DNA of 64,000 nucleotides from positions 12,381,001 to 12,445,000 of the forward strand of contig NC_089856.1 of NCBI RefSeq assembly GCF_036373705.1, written 5' to 3'. This document shows, piece by piece, positions 32,331 to 47,764 of the stretch. The notes beneath the pieces are model-generated. The model was not told where the DNA came from and did not search any database. It saw only the letters and a list, made by a program, of their open reading frames with translations. The translations under genes and the position numbers were made by a program. The stretch is from Amia ocellicauda. Its lineage: Eukaryota > Chordata > Actinopteri > Amiiformes > Amiidae. Position 1 is the stretch's first letter. Every line of letters starts with the position of its first letter.

Positions 32331-33099
32331 ACGAATGCCTTTTTAAAAGTAGCGAAGTACAATACTTACCTCAAAACATACTTAAGTAAAAGTAAAATTA
32401 CCACATTGGAAAAATATTCAAAAAAGTACAAGTACATGAAAAAGCTACTCAATTACAGGAACGAGAGTAGTTGTAATTCGTTACTTTCCACACCTGCCAA
32501 CCCCACAATTGCTCTGCTCCTCCACAACAGGGACGGAGTTGCTACAACGGCCTGGTTTTACAAAAAACTCTGGGACGCGTCCGCATGGCAGGGACGCTAG
32601 CCAGTGGAACCGAGGCACTAGTGAACGATGATATGCTACTCCATGTGCCCTTGCGTTTTATATAGGGGTTTATATAAGAACATAAGAACATAAGAAAGTT
32701 TACAAACGTGCTCGTTTGGTGTCCATTAATAACTAAGTGATCCAAGGATCCTATCCAGTCTATTTTTAAATGTTCCCAAATTTTCAGCATCTACCATATC
32801 GCTGGGCAGTTTGTTCCAGATTGTGAAGACTCTCTGTGTGAAGAAGTGTCTCCTGTTTTCCGTCTTGAATGCCTTGAAGCCCAATTTCCACTTGTGTCCC
32901 CGTGTCCGTGTTTCCCTGCTGATCTGGAAAAGCTCCTCTGGTTTGATGTGGTCGATGTCTTTCATGATTTTGAAGATTTGGATCAAGTCCCCACGTAGTC
33001 TCCTCTGTTCCAGGGTGAAAAGGTTCAGTTCCTCAGTCTCTCAGTAGGACATTCCCTTCAGACCTGGGATAAGTCTGGTTGCTCTCCTCTGCACTGCCT

Positions 33100-33726
33100 C
33101 TAGAGCAGCGATATCTTTCTTGAAGTGTGGAGCCCAGAACTGCACACAGTATCCAGATGAGCTCTAACTAGCGCATTGTACAGTCTGAACATCACTGCCC
33201 TTGTTCTCAATTCTACACTTTTGACAATATACCCTAACATCCTGTTTGCCTTTTTTATTGCTTCCCCACATTGTTTGGATGGAGAAAGTGAGGAGTCCAC
33301 ATAGACTCCTAGGTCTTTCTCATGCGTTACATCATCTAGTTCTATTCCTCCCATAGTGTCATTATAGTGGACATTTTTGTTACCTGCATGTAATACCTTG
33401 CACTTGTCCACATTGAATTTCATCTGCCAGGTGTCGGCCCACAGGTGAATATTATCCCTTTGAATACCCTGTGCTGCTGAGATTGTATCTGCTGAGCCAC
33501 CTATTTTAGTATCATCTGCAAATTTGACAAGTTTGCTAACTATCCCAGAGTCCAGATCATTAATATAGATTAGAAAAAGCAAAGGCCCTAGTACTGATCC
33601 CTGTGGAACTCCACTAACTACCTCACTCCAGTTAGAAGCAACTCCTCTAATCGACACCCTCTGTTTCCTATACAACCAGTTCATAATCCATCTACTTACA
33701 TTTCCCTGAATGCCTACAGCTTCCAA
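33100..33726 (-). pseudogene. CR1 reverse transcriptase, palm and thumb part
   Basis: Longest open part of the LINE, 208 codons. It has SGVPQGSVLGPLLF, the FADDTK active site, and a CKVLHAG...EKDLGVYVDSSLSPS stretch as in CR1 proteins. It is out of frame with the C-terminal block at 32726-32986 and with the upstream block at 34118-34438 (PAELKTNKSPGPDGI). Confidence 0.85.
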
Positions 33727-34758
33727 TTTGAGGATCAGTCTTTGGTGTGGAAAGAGACCTAGTGTTCAAAAGCTTATTGAAAATCTAAGTATATCATATC
33801 ATATGCTTTCACATGATCTACAGCTGCAGTTGCATGTTCAATTTTTTTTAATAAATTAGTAAGACATGATCTGTCTCATCTAAACCCATGTTGACTATCT
33901 CCGAGAATATGGTTTTCATTAAGATGCTCCTCTATTTTCTGTGTAATCATTTATTCCATCATTTTACAGCTGATGTAGGTGAGACTGATTGGTCTGTAAT
34001 TTCCTGGCTCAGTTTTGTCCCCTTTCTTGTGGATTGGTATGACATTTGCTGTCTTCCAGTCAGTTGTTCTAAGTGTCATTTGGAATAGTTTAGTTAGTGG
34101 CCTCTAAATAATTTCCCTCATTTCTGTACTGTTGGAAATATACCATCTGGCCCAGGTGATTTGTTTGTTTTTAATTCTGCTGGTCCCTTTAGTACCTCCT
34201 CCTCATTTATCCTGATCTCTCTTAGGATTTGACTGGACTGATTGTTAACCTGTGGCATGTTATCTGTCTTTTCTTTTGTAAAAACCTCTGTGAAATACTC
34301 ATTTAGAACATTTCCCACATCTTGTTCGTTTTCCAAGATACTTCCCTTTTTGCCCTTTATTTGTTTCACTTCCTCCTTTATTGACCTCTTGCTGTTGTAG
34401 TATTGAAAAAAAGCTCTTTGCATTAGTTTTAGCTCCAAGAGCTAGGTTTCTTTCCATTTCCCTCTTTGCTTTCCTGATCCCTTTCTTAAGATATCTTTGC
34501 AGCTCAACATATTCTGTATGTATTTTGTTTAATCTCCATCCCTTTTGTATGCGCTATACAACATTATCTTCCTCTTGATATTTTTTGTTTGCATACCTCT
34601 ATTAAACCATTTTGGCCAATGTTTTCTGGTCCTCAATTTACTAAGTTTTGGTACAAATTGCTCCTGAGCCTCAATTAGTATATTCTTAAAATATAACCAT
34701 CCATTTTCAACTGAATCTGTATTCAGTGTGCTCCAGTCTACCTCTTCTAAGTGCTGCC

Positions 34759-35235
34759 TCATACCTTCAAGGTTTGCGTTTCTGAAATTGTTTTTTTAAA
34801 TAATGCCTCAAAGCTAACCATGTTATGATCACAATGTGCCATTGGTTCTCTAACTAGTGTCCCTCTGACTCGATCTTGGTCATTTGAAAATATCAAGTCA
34901 ACGCATGCTCTCTCCCTGGTTGGTTCCCTGATAAATTGAGTTAGAAAGCAGTCATTTACCATCTCAACCATTTCTATTTCTGTAGTCCCAATCGGGCTTT
35001 CCCAGTCTATGTTTGGGAAATTGAAATCCCCCATTATAACAGCCACATCTTTGCTACATGCAGTCCTGATTACACTGTACAATCCAACATCTTGCTGAAT
35101 ATCCGAGTTGGGTGGTCTGTAACAAACTCCTACCACTAATCCTCCAGATCTCTTGTCCAAAAGTTTCACCCACAAAGATTCTGTTCCATTACTGGGATCT
35201 AATTTGAGTTCTTCTGCCTCAATGTCATTTTTCAC
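34759..35235 (-). pseudogene. CR1 endonuclease domain, C-terminal part
   Basis: AP-endonuclease-like motifs YRPPNSD, MGDFNFPNIDW and CDHNMVSF are in the right order. The N-terminal part continues on the far side of the Tc1 element (36851-37009). Confidence 0.8.
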
Positions 35236-35240
35236 ATATA

Positions 35241-36848
35241 CAGTGCATCCGGAAAGTATTCACAGCGCATCACTTTTGCCACATTTTGTTATGTTACAGC
35301 CTTATTCTAAAATTGATTAAATTCATTATTTTCCTAACAATTCTACAAAAAATACCCCATAATGACAACGTGAAGTGATTGAAATCTTTGCAAATGTATT
35401 AAAAATACAAAAAAGCACATGTACAGAAGTATTCACAGCCTTTGCTCAATACTTTGTTGAAGTGCCTTTGGCACCAATTAACAGCCTCAAGTCTTTTTGA
35501 GTATGATGCTACAAGCTTGGCACACCTGTTTTTGGGCAGTTTCTCCCATTCTTCTTTGCAGGACCTCTCAAGCTCCATCAGGTTGGAGTGTCGGTGCACA
35601 GCCATTTTCAGATCTCTCCAGAGATATTCAATCAGGTTCAAGTCTGGGTTCCGGCTGGGCCACTCAAGGACATTCACAGAGTTGTCCTGTAGCCACTCCT
35701 TTGTTATCTTGGCTGTGTGCTTAGGGTCGTTGTCCTGTTGGAAAATGAACCTTTGCCCCAGTCTGAGGTCCAGAGCGCTCCGAGCAGGTTTTCATCAAGG
35801 ATGTCTCTGTACATTGCTGCATTCATCTTTCCCTCGATCCCGACTAGTCTCCCAGTTCCTGCTGCTGAAAAACATCCCGCAGCATGATGCTGCCACCACC
35901 ATGTTTCACTGTAGGGATGGTATTGGCCAGGTGATGAGCGGTGCCTGGTTTCCTCCAGACATGACGCTTGCCATTCAGGCCAAAGAGTTCAATCTTTGTT
36001 TCATCAGACCAGAGAATTTTGTTTCTCATGGTCTCAGAGTCCTTCAGGTGCCTTTTGGCAAACTCCAGACAGGCTGTCATGTGCCTTTTACTGAGGAGTG
36101 GCTTCTGTCTGGCCACTCTACCATACAGGCCTGATTGGTGGAGTGCTGCAGAGATGGTTGTTCTTCTGGAAGGTTCTCCTCTCTCCACAGAGACATGCTG
36201 GAGCTCTGTCAGAGTGACCATCGGGTTCTTGGTCACCTCCCTGACTAAGGCCCTTTTCCCCCGATCGCTCAGTTTGGAAGGGCAGCCAGCTCTAGGAAGA
36301 ATCCTGGTGGTTCCAAACTTCTTCCATTTACAGATGATCGAGGCCACTGTGCTCATTGGGACCTTCAATGCTGCAGAACTATTTCTGTACCCTTCCCCAG
36401 ATCTGTGCCTCAATACAATCCTGTCTCAGCAGTCTACAGTCAATTCCTTGGACTTCATGGCTTGGTTTGTGCTCTGACATGCACTGTTAACTGTGGGACC
36501 TTATATAGACAGGTGTGTGCCTTTCCAAATCATGTCCAATCGACTGAATTTACCACAGGTGGACTCCAATCAAGTTGTAGAAACATCTCAAGGATGATCA
36601 GTGGAAACAGGATGCACCTGAGCTCAATTTTGAGTGTCATGGCAAAGGCTGTGAATACTTATGTACATGTGCTTTTTTTGTTTTTAATAAATTTGCAAAG
36701 ATTTCAAACAAACTTCTTTCACATTGTCATTATGGAGTATTGTTTGTAGAATTTTGAGGAAAATAATGAATTTAATCCACTTTGGAATAAGGCTGTAACA
36801 TAAAATGTGGAAAAAGTGAAGCGCTGTGAATACTTTCCAGATGCACTG
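35241..36848 (-). mobile_element. Tc1-like element with IR/DR ends nested in the CR1 LINE
   Basis: Inverted repeats of about 205 bp start CAGTGCATCCGGAAAG at 35241 and end as the inverse at 36848 (one mismatch in the outer 30 bases). Each arm has an outer and an inner AGTATTCACAGC site, the IR/DR arrangement of Sleeping-Beauty-like elements. TA flanks both sides (35239-35240 and 36849-36850). Removing the element and one TA restores the LINE frame across the junction (VALYVKND). Confidence 0.92.
35399..36413 (-). pseudogene. Inactivated Tc1-like transposase
   Basis: N-terminal and first catalytic part at 35844-36413: paired-like helices, then ILWSDETKIELFG with the first Asp. The frame is then lost. 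The second part is in another frame around 35730 (FQQDNDPKHTAK, second Asp), and the last at 35399-35677 (PSRNPDLNLIEYLW, Glu). At least one frameshift near 35835 breaks the protein. Confidence 0.85.
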
Positions 36849-37020
36849 TAATGCTACCCCACCCCCTCTTCGATTTTGCCTCTCTCCTAAACTGTGTGTA
36901 TCCTTCCAACTTGTATTAATCTCCATCGTTTTCTGTAAGCCATGTTTCAGTCACTCCTACAACATCATAATCACATGCCAGCACTGTGGCTTCCAAGTCC
37001 AACAGGTAATATAGGTGTCC

Positions 37021-37682
37021 ATCACGCCCATCAGATAAAAAAGAAACCCCGGACTGTTGCATTGGGATACTATTCTCACAAACTCAGACATCCTCTCCCG
37101 GAAGGTCCGGGAGTCTCCCGCATTTTAATAGCGGCTCCCTGACGCCCGCAAAATACATAAGTTGGAGACGAAAAATAAGTCACAATAATGGTTCCTGCAG
37201 CACAATAATAATAAGCGGCTTCTCAGTGCAGCGTTTCAGGTTTCATTATAATGATCAGATGCAGTGCTCGTACTGTACACTGTGTACTGAAAGCCGATCA
37301 CGCAACGTTTCTATACAATCGCATGTGGTTTAGAGCCAATGCAGCCTACCTGTGCGCATATAGAGGTGTCATGTATATTGCGACAATCCATTCACCTTTT
37401 ACAAGCATGTACATAGTTTAATATTATTACGGTTAGTTGTAGTTTTTAGCAAAAGCTATACAGTGCGGTGACGAAATACGTCCAGAAAACAGTGCTGAAT
37501 ACAAGGCAATGAAACCTTGTTTTTAGAAAGTGTAGTCTGAAAACTGAAGCTAAATGCATGTTGCATTTATTTGATGGCAACTTAACAGAAGAATCTGTAT
37601 GTGAAGCATACATGGGTCCCCCTTGGAGAATTAGGCTGCACCAATGCCTTAGAATACAGGAGAACAAAAAGAAAGAATCAAC
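37021..37682. other. Spacer between CR1 element and tubulin C
   Basis: The first 65 bp match 42240-42315 in inverse, linking this side of the LINE to the right arm. Nothing else recognised. Confidence 0.5.
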
Positions 37683-37705
37683 TCCAGTTCAAGCTGTGAA
37701 TTTAC

Positions 37706-37711
37706 TTTATT
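37706..37711 (-). terminator. Polyadenylation signal of tubulin C
   Basis: AATAAA on the minus strand, about 80 bp behind the stop codon. Confidence 0.7.
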
Positions 37712-37793
37712 TTAGGATTTACAGTGCACTGTGTAGAACTTGCCACAGGTACAAAACATTTCAGGACAGCAGGAAGTATAAGAAACAAGTAGT

Positions 37794-40046
<2,253 letters not shown>

Positions 40047-40049
<3 letters not shown>

Positions 40050-40110
40050 GATTGCCTCCAACACTTGATATCCAGCAAGTGCCCAGTATGATATGTTGCT
40101 AAAGCTGAAC
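40047..40110 (-). other. Second exon of tubulin C, 5' UTR plus ATG
   Basis: The acceptor TTTGTAG lies at 40111 and the donor ATG|GTACGT at 40046. A non-coding first exon probably ends at 40359. Inferred from consensus and match to copy A. Confidence 0.5.
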
Positions 40111-40221
40111 CTACAAATGAAAAAATGTCACAAATTTAGTGTATAAAACTTAATACATTTCAGTAAAAAGGTATTACTAGTCATATATAGGCTACACAAA
40201 CAGGTTTAAATATAATGTTTT

Positions 40222-40486
40222 CACTGTATAAGAAACCCATACTTTAAAAGTTACATTTTAAAACAAAATCAATAACATTAAATAATACCAGTAAACAGCA
40301 ACAAAGAAACAAACATTATTAAACTTACGCACTAAAATACTGACAGACTTGTATTCACCTCAGATGCTGCTGGATTGCAAACAAAGAATAAAGAAGGCCT
40401 TCACGGTCTCCCATATATACACCAGCTAGAGAGGCGTGGCCTGCTGGAGGTGTGTCCTAAAAGTATGGGTTTCTTATACAGTTAAA
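40222..40486. repeat. Centre of the inverted duplication
   Basis: 40222-40252 and 40456-40486 are inverted copies (GTATGGGTTTCTTATAC), continuing outward into C and D. The 200-bp loop holds the TATA box (40411-40420) and first exon of C. D therefore received sequence from C intron 1 but no promoter. Confidence 0.8.
40411..40420 (-). promoter_or_regulatory. TATA box of tubulin C
   Basis: GTATATATGG on the minus strand with the same upstream CACC/GC box as in A. Confidence 0.6.
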
Positions 40487-40595
40487 GCGCTTAATTTAAC
40501 CCTGTCTATGTAGCTTTTATATTTTGCTTTTGTTCAGTTTTAGCAACATACCATACTGTGCACTTGCTGGTTATCAGGAGGTTTTGGAGATAATC

Positions 40596-41210
40596 ATGGT
40601 AAGTTTTTAAAATGTTAAAATAACCTGAACCTAGGGAATAAATGTTTGTTATAAAATGTTGAAACTTACCTGTGTGATGATGGGTTGATTCACCTTGTAT
40701 TTGTATACAACTATTTTAATCAATTTCCAAAACTGTTTTAAAGTGGAATCTATTCATGTGTTTGTTGAGATGAGCCAGTTTGAATCTGGTATATGCATTT
40801 TGACTGTTAACCCATAACCTCTCCTGGCACTTAATGTAAACTTCCACCCTTTCATTTACACTGGCTTAATGGATGAATCCTTTATTTGAAGCACATGTGG
40901 CAGCATATTAAGCACGATGGTATTAAATCTGCAGTTACATGAGATTTTGCTTGTGTATATCTTCATGCCTGTGTTGCATCTCTGCAGAGGGAGTGCATTT
41001 CCATCCACATTGGCCAGGCAGGGGTGCAGATGGGCAATGCATGTTGGGAACTGTACTGTCTGGAACATGGATTCAAGCCTGATGGAACCCTGGATGGTGT
41101 GGAGCTTGTGGACCAAGTGGACTCCTCTTTTGGCACTTTCTTTAGTGAGATGGGAGCTGGAAAACATGTGCCCAGAGCTGTGTTCATAGACCTGGAGCCA
41201 ACTGTTATAG
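40596..41210 (+). pseudogene. Alpha-tubulin fragment D, first two coding exons only
   Basis: ATG exon 40596-40598 (ATG|GTAAGT) and exon 40988-41210 (223 nt, ends ATAG|GTATTT). The frame is intact and encodes residues 1-76, with Thr changed to Met in SEMGAGK. No 149-nt or 978-nt exon follows. The sequence from about 41335 already matches the 3' flank of gene A (7690-7740 in inverse), so exons 3 and 4 were deleted. It also lacks the TATA promoter. Expression as tubulin is not possible. Confidence 0.88.
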
Positions 41211-41389
41211 GTATTTATTTGACAGTTATTTGACACCTGGACTTGTGGCCCACTGAGTAATTTAGGTTGCCCTCCACTGGTTTAAATTAATATTGTGGTT
41301 AGAGTGTGTGGAAGCTTAAACCTGGGGGGGTGGTTGGTGCACCTTTATGGTCTCTACCCATCTTTACCGACTCAAGCTCAAACCACACC

Positions 41390-42230
41390 TCCAAATACTA
41401 CCTGCTCCACTCAAACATTCTCCTTTACATCTGATGTTCTCCGTCCATATCCAAACTACCTATTTGATCAAACTTGTACACTACAATCCTAATCTTTAGT
41501 CTGTCGCTTCATATTGTAACTATTTAAATTTATTAAATATTGTACAGACTAACTATGTTGAGTATGGTTAGAAATTTGCAGTAGCTTTGGGTCATGTGAT
41601 GTATTTCAGAGCTCCCTTCTTAGTTGACCAGGTGCCTAATATTTAAGCCAATATTCTAAACTCTGGTCTTCTAAGCAACTGATGACTGCAGGTTTGTTTC
41701 AGCTGAGCTCTTTTCGTTTAGCTCTGTGATCTATTTGCACATTATTGCGTGGCTTACTAGAACATGGTTTGCTTACTTCTATTGCACAAAGTAAAAGATT
41801 GTATCAGCTTCTGCTGTTAAGGTTTAAAATAAAATGCTTAGTGTCATTACAATTATGAAGACCTTTTAAACTGTTGCACACCTCTACTGCTCATCAAATC
41901 CACTCAAAATAACTACAGACTTTGGGGGAAAAAATATTCTATGACTACTTGGCTTATTAAATTTAGAGGACACACTGCAATTAAATAAATTGCTACCTGT
42001 ATGTGCTTCTTTCCTGCATTATGTTTAATGCTTGAGAACAAAGATGTCAGCCCTACAGGGCCTTGTATTTGTATATATATTAAGGGGTGTGTCTTACTGA
42101 TCTGGACACCAGATTAAATAAATATTATTGTGCCACATGAACCATTATTGTGACTTATTTATGTCGTTATTCCTGTAAAGAGAAGAGATTTAATATTATT
42201 TTTTGTCAACTAGCAGACCAGTATAGAAAC
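41390..42230. other. Spacer between D and the unoccupied CR1 site
   Basis: AT-rich, no gene recognised. Confidence 0.4.
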
Positions 42231-42239
42231 ATCTTTACA

Positions 42240-42400
42240 TTTTATTAGTGGTGATGTTTGTGAGAGTAGCATCTCAATGCAACAGTCAGGGGTTTATTAT
42301 TTTTAATCCTGATGGGCGTGATGGATATCTATATAAACCCCTGTATAAAACACAAGGAAACTTGGAGTATCAAATCATCATTCACTAAGCTGCTTCGTAC
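42240..42400. repeat. Unoccupied counterpart of the CR1 and Harbinger-like insertion sites
   Basis: In inverse, this stretch matches 37021-37085 and 32618-32676 without the LINE between them. The match stops where the Harbinger-like end begins. Confidence 0.8.
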
Positions 42401-43145
42401 AGGCAGTAATTCAGGGTTCTTCAAATCCAGTCCCTGAGGGTCACATCCCAGCTGGATTTGTGAAGTCTATATAAACCATCACCAGTATTAGATATAGGAA
42501 AGGGGTCCTTTTGGTACAATTATGTTAATAATTTTGAACAAGTGAATAAGTGACCTAGCCCTTCAAAGCAGTGGTTCCCATGGTTTTTCACACTTTGGCC
42601 TGGCTATTTGTTGTATTAATATATCGTAGAGCACAACTATGAATTATACAGCCACCATTCATTAGTCCATATAAAACATACACACATGCACTCATACAAA
42701 GGGGAAAAACACAATACTAATACTGAATACTTGAAGCATTTTGAACTATTTTCTTAATATTTATCAATATTGTGATGGATTATTTAATGTAGGTTAGAGA
42801 TTAATATGATAGGGTGTAGAACACAATATGACGAGGACAGGCACCAAATGTTTGAAAGTATAGTGGGACCATTAAAAGGTAGCACAGGAATAATTTGAGA
42901 TGTGTTTACTTATAAATAAGTTATGACTAGCATGTCCGAATTGTATTTCTTATCCCAATCTTATTCATGCTGCTTTGTACTTGTTAAAATAAGATGCCCC
43001 AGAATCCCTGGTCTGTTTGAGATATTGTATGGGGTATTGACTGAGCACTTTGATACACAAAGTCATAAAATGGGAGCTGATTTTAAAGTTCTCTGATTCT
43101 ATTTAATTCCCTCTGTCTTTATTTAAGTGAAGTTCTAAATTCTTA

Positions 43146-43146
43146 A

Positions 43147-43206
<60 letters not shown>
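43146..43206. repeat. AAT triplet microsatellite
   Basis: About 20 units of AAT. Confidence 0.95.
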
Positions 43207-43207
<1 letters not shown>

Positions 43208-43472
43208 CTGCAAATATGAAATACGTGCTTATATTCAGAGTGAAAGACGTGCAGTGGGCTGAGAATACTACAATTGGTTTTTTCCGAATTTTGGTAAAGT
43301 GCGATATTTAGTCCAAATGCAAATTGTTTGTGCAAGGTAAAATAATTGTTAGAGAACAGTTTTAACATCCACTTATCAATACTAAAATAAATAAATTAAA
43401 CATATAAACAAAATAAAAACATGTAATCCGTGCATTCAAATATGCATTATCAGTTGAATGAATACTCTAGCC

Positions 43473-44089
43473 AAGGGATGGCGAACCTATGGCACTTTAG
43501 AAAAACAGTCAGTATATTTGGCAGTGCCGGGACCCTCACCAGGACAAGCGGTGTAGAAAATGGATGGATGGATGGATGGATGGATGGATATTTGGCAGTG
43601 AAGGCACCCAAGTACTTGAGCAACGCTCACGTTATTTGAATGTTGTGACATGCTTTGGCATGGTGTTCCACTGTATACGATTAAGATTGATTGATTTAAT
43701 TTGAATGAGGAATAAATATTGTCATTGTCCAAAATAAAAAGGGACATATTCCAAAAATGATCGAGCTAGTGAGGTGCTATTACTGTTGCTTTTTATATAT
43801 GTACATTTACAATAATCTGTGAGCAAAAATGTAACCACATTTATAATATTGTTTGTGAAGAACATGTACCTCGCTTCATTCAGGTTCATATTCTGCAGCA
43901 GACTCCCATTAGCAGACTGGAGGTGCACTTGCTCTCCAGACTACAGACGGATAAGGGGGTGGGTTCAAAGTTGGGGGAGGCTGGCAGTGGATGCAGGTGT
44001 CGGGTTGGTGGGATGGTTCTATCTGTCGATAGCTTTTCGATTTTTCTGTATAGTGGTTTGTTTTGTTGGCATGTTTGCTTAACTTAATT

Positions 44090-44148
<59 letters not shown>

Positions 44149-44270
44149 ATTGTTTATTGTTTACTGTATACACTTTTATATCTCTAATTTATCATTGGCA
44201 CCCTTAAGACTTAGCAAAGTATACAAACCAGACTTTGGGCACTCCATTCAAAAAAGGTTGGGCATCCCTG
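43473..44270. mobile_element. Non-autonomous hAT element upstream of tubulin E
   Basis: Ends AAGGGATGGCGAACC and GGTTGGGCATCCCTG are imperfect inverted repeats. A perfect 8-bp duplication CTCTAGCC lies at 43465-43472 and 44271-44278. The B arm (near 18525-18545) has the site without the element. It contains an ATGG run (43561-43589) and a TA run (44092-44146). No transposase. Confidence 0.85.
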
Positions 44271-44374
44271 CTCTAGCCTAATTATTACGCAACAAAACGG
44301 ATTCCAGTTAATAATTAGTGTCTTCATCTCGATTGGTTGTAGAGGTGATCTGCTAACCAACTACAGGTGAGCGG

Positions 44375-44384
44375 TATTTATAAA
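44375..44384 (+). promoter_or_regulatory. TATA box of tubulin E
   Basis: TATTTATAAA about 57 bp before the ATG. It lies 105 bp downstream of the hAT insertion, so upstream elements may have been displaced in E. Confidence 0.65.
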
Positions 44385-44440
44385 ACCGAGGAAAGTAGCC
44401 TGTAGTTGCATTGTGCAATTTGGGCTTGAATTCAGTAACT

Positions 44441-46993
<2,553 letters not shown>

Positions 46994-47186
46994 GCCTCAT
47001 CCAAGTATTGTCTTGATAGTTGGTGGTAATCTAATCTAGAATGTCTTGTTTTCCAAATGTAACTGCACAGTGGAAGCTGTGAGGGCTGTATTTGATCTGA
47101 TGTTTGACTGTTTTTCTACAGTGCACGACCTTCTGGAGAAAATAAGTCCTGTAAAGTTCTTCACCTAATAGCACATGTATCTTCCA

Positions 47187-47192
47187 AATAAA
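47187..47192 (+). terminator. Polyadenylation signal of tubulin E
   Basis: AATAAA about 195 bp after the stop, followed by a TGTAAAG...TTTCTGCTG stretch. Confidence 0.65.
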
Positions 47193-47764
47193 AGACACTG
47201 CATGTAAAGCATTTCTGCTGTATAATTTTATTTGAAATTAATGAATCCCTTGGAGTCCTTGATTTTGGGGGGGGCAGGGGGTGTGTTTGGTTGATTCATG
47301 AATTCTTCAGGTCAGTGTTTTGTATGTACAGATTTGATGCACAGTAATATTGCATTGCAGAGATTACTGTAACTGTTTAATGGATGCAAGGTAGGGTATA
47401 TCCTGGGTGGGATTTCTGTGCTATCCACTACACTACCATGATGGCTCTAAAATACAATATTCAATAAATTAATGAACGAATTGTACAACTTAAGGAGAAA
47501 CCAGAGCTTGCCTCAATGTACAAAGTTTTTAAAACCAGGTTCAAAATGTGTTGGATAGGTGTAAGGGATGAGTATGATACTAAAAGTTTGTTTTAGGTGT
47601 GACTTGCACTGCCATTGATTTACAAATCCTCTTATTTAACATCCTGATGCACATAATCAAAATACAGATGATGGGGTGGAGAATGGGTGATTGTGTTCAT
47701 GGAAAAGTTTTCAGGTAGACCAGTGACTTCAGAACTAGTTCAACTTAAAATGTATACTATACTC

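Larger units (their letters stand above)
24094..32496. mobile_element. 8.4 kb unit with hAT-type ends and perfect target duplication
   Basis: The left end begins CAGAGGTGGGAAGAGTAC and the right end, read inward, CAGGTGTGGAAAGTAACG. Both are followed by ACTTTTACTT-type hAT subterminal repeats. The 8-bp duplication CCAACCCC is exact (24086-24093 and 32497-32504). The two ends belong to different hAT subfamilies by eye. Inside are a host-like multi-exon gene fragment (24.9-25.8 kb), a CR1 tail, a tandem repeat, a piggyBac relic and a local duplication, but no hAT transposase. It needs a transposase in trans or is dead. Confidence 0.7.
21392..32617. mobile_element. Harbinger-like DNA element, disrupted by a large nested insertion
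   Basis: Termini GCCTCGGTTCCACTGGC at 21394-21410 and its exact inverse at 32600-32616, with looser similarity for another 70 bp inward (both contain TGCCATGC, GACGCGTCC and GGAGGAGCAG). A CTA triplet flanks both sides (21389-21391 and 32618-32620), consistent with a 3-bp duplication. The right junction is also where similarity to the E arm (42380-42400) resumes. Removing the nested 8.4 kb unit leaves about 2.8 kb without an intact transposase. The class is a guess from TIR and duplication length. Confidence 0.55.
32677..37009 (-). mobile_element. CR1-type LINE, 5' truncated, interrupted by a Tc1 element
   Basis: On the minus strand the order is endonuclease pieces (ETWLTEND... before the Tc1 and GDFNFPNIDWES...CDHNMVSF after it), linker, reverse transcriptase (GVPQGSVLGPLLFLIYINDL, then the FADDTK catalytic motif), and a C-terminal block (TRTRGHKWKL...FFTQRVFTIWNKLP). 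It ends in the TTCTTATG octamer repeat typical of CR1. Several frame breaks make it inactive. The right arm keeps the unoccupied site near 42320-42350 (GGTTTATATAGATATCC in inverse), which fixes both boundaries to within a few bases. About 2.7 kb of LINE sequence remains without the Tc1. Confidence 0.88.

Noticed and set aside
35442-36134. 230-codon plus-strand frame
   Set aside because: Antisense of the degraded Tc1 transposase; the minus strand shows the DDE motifs.
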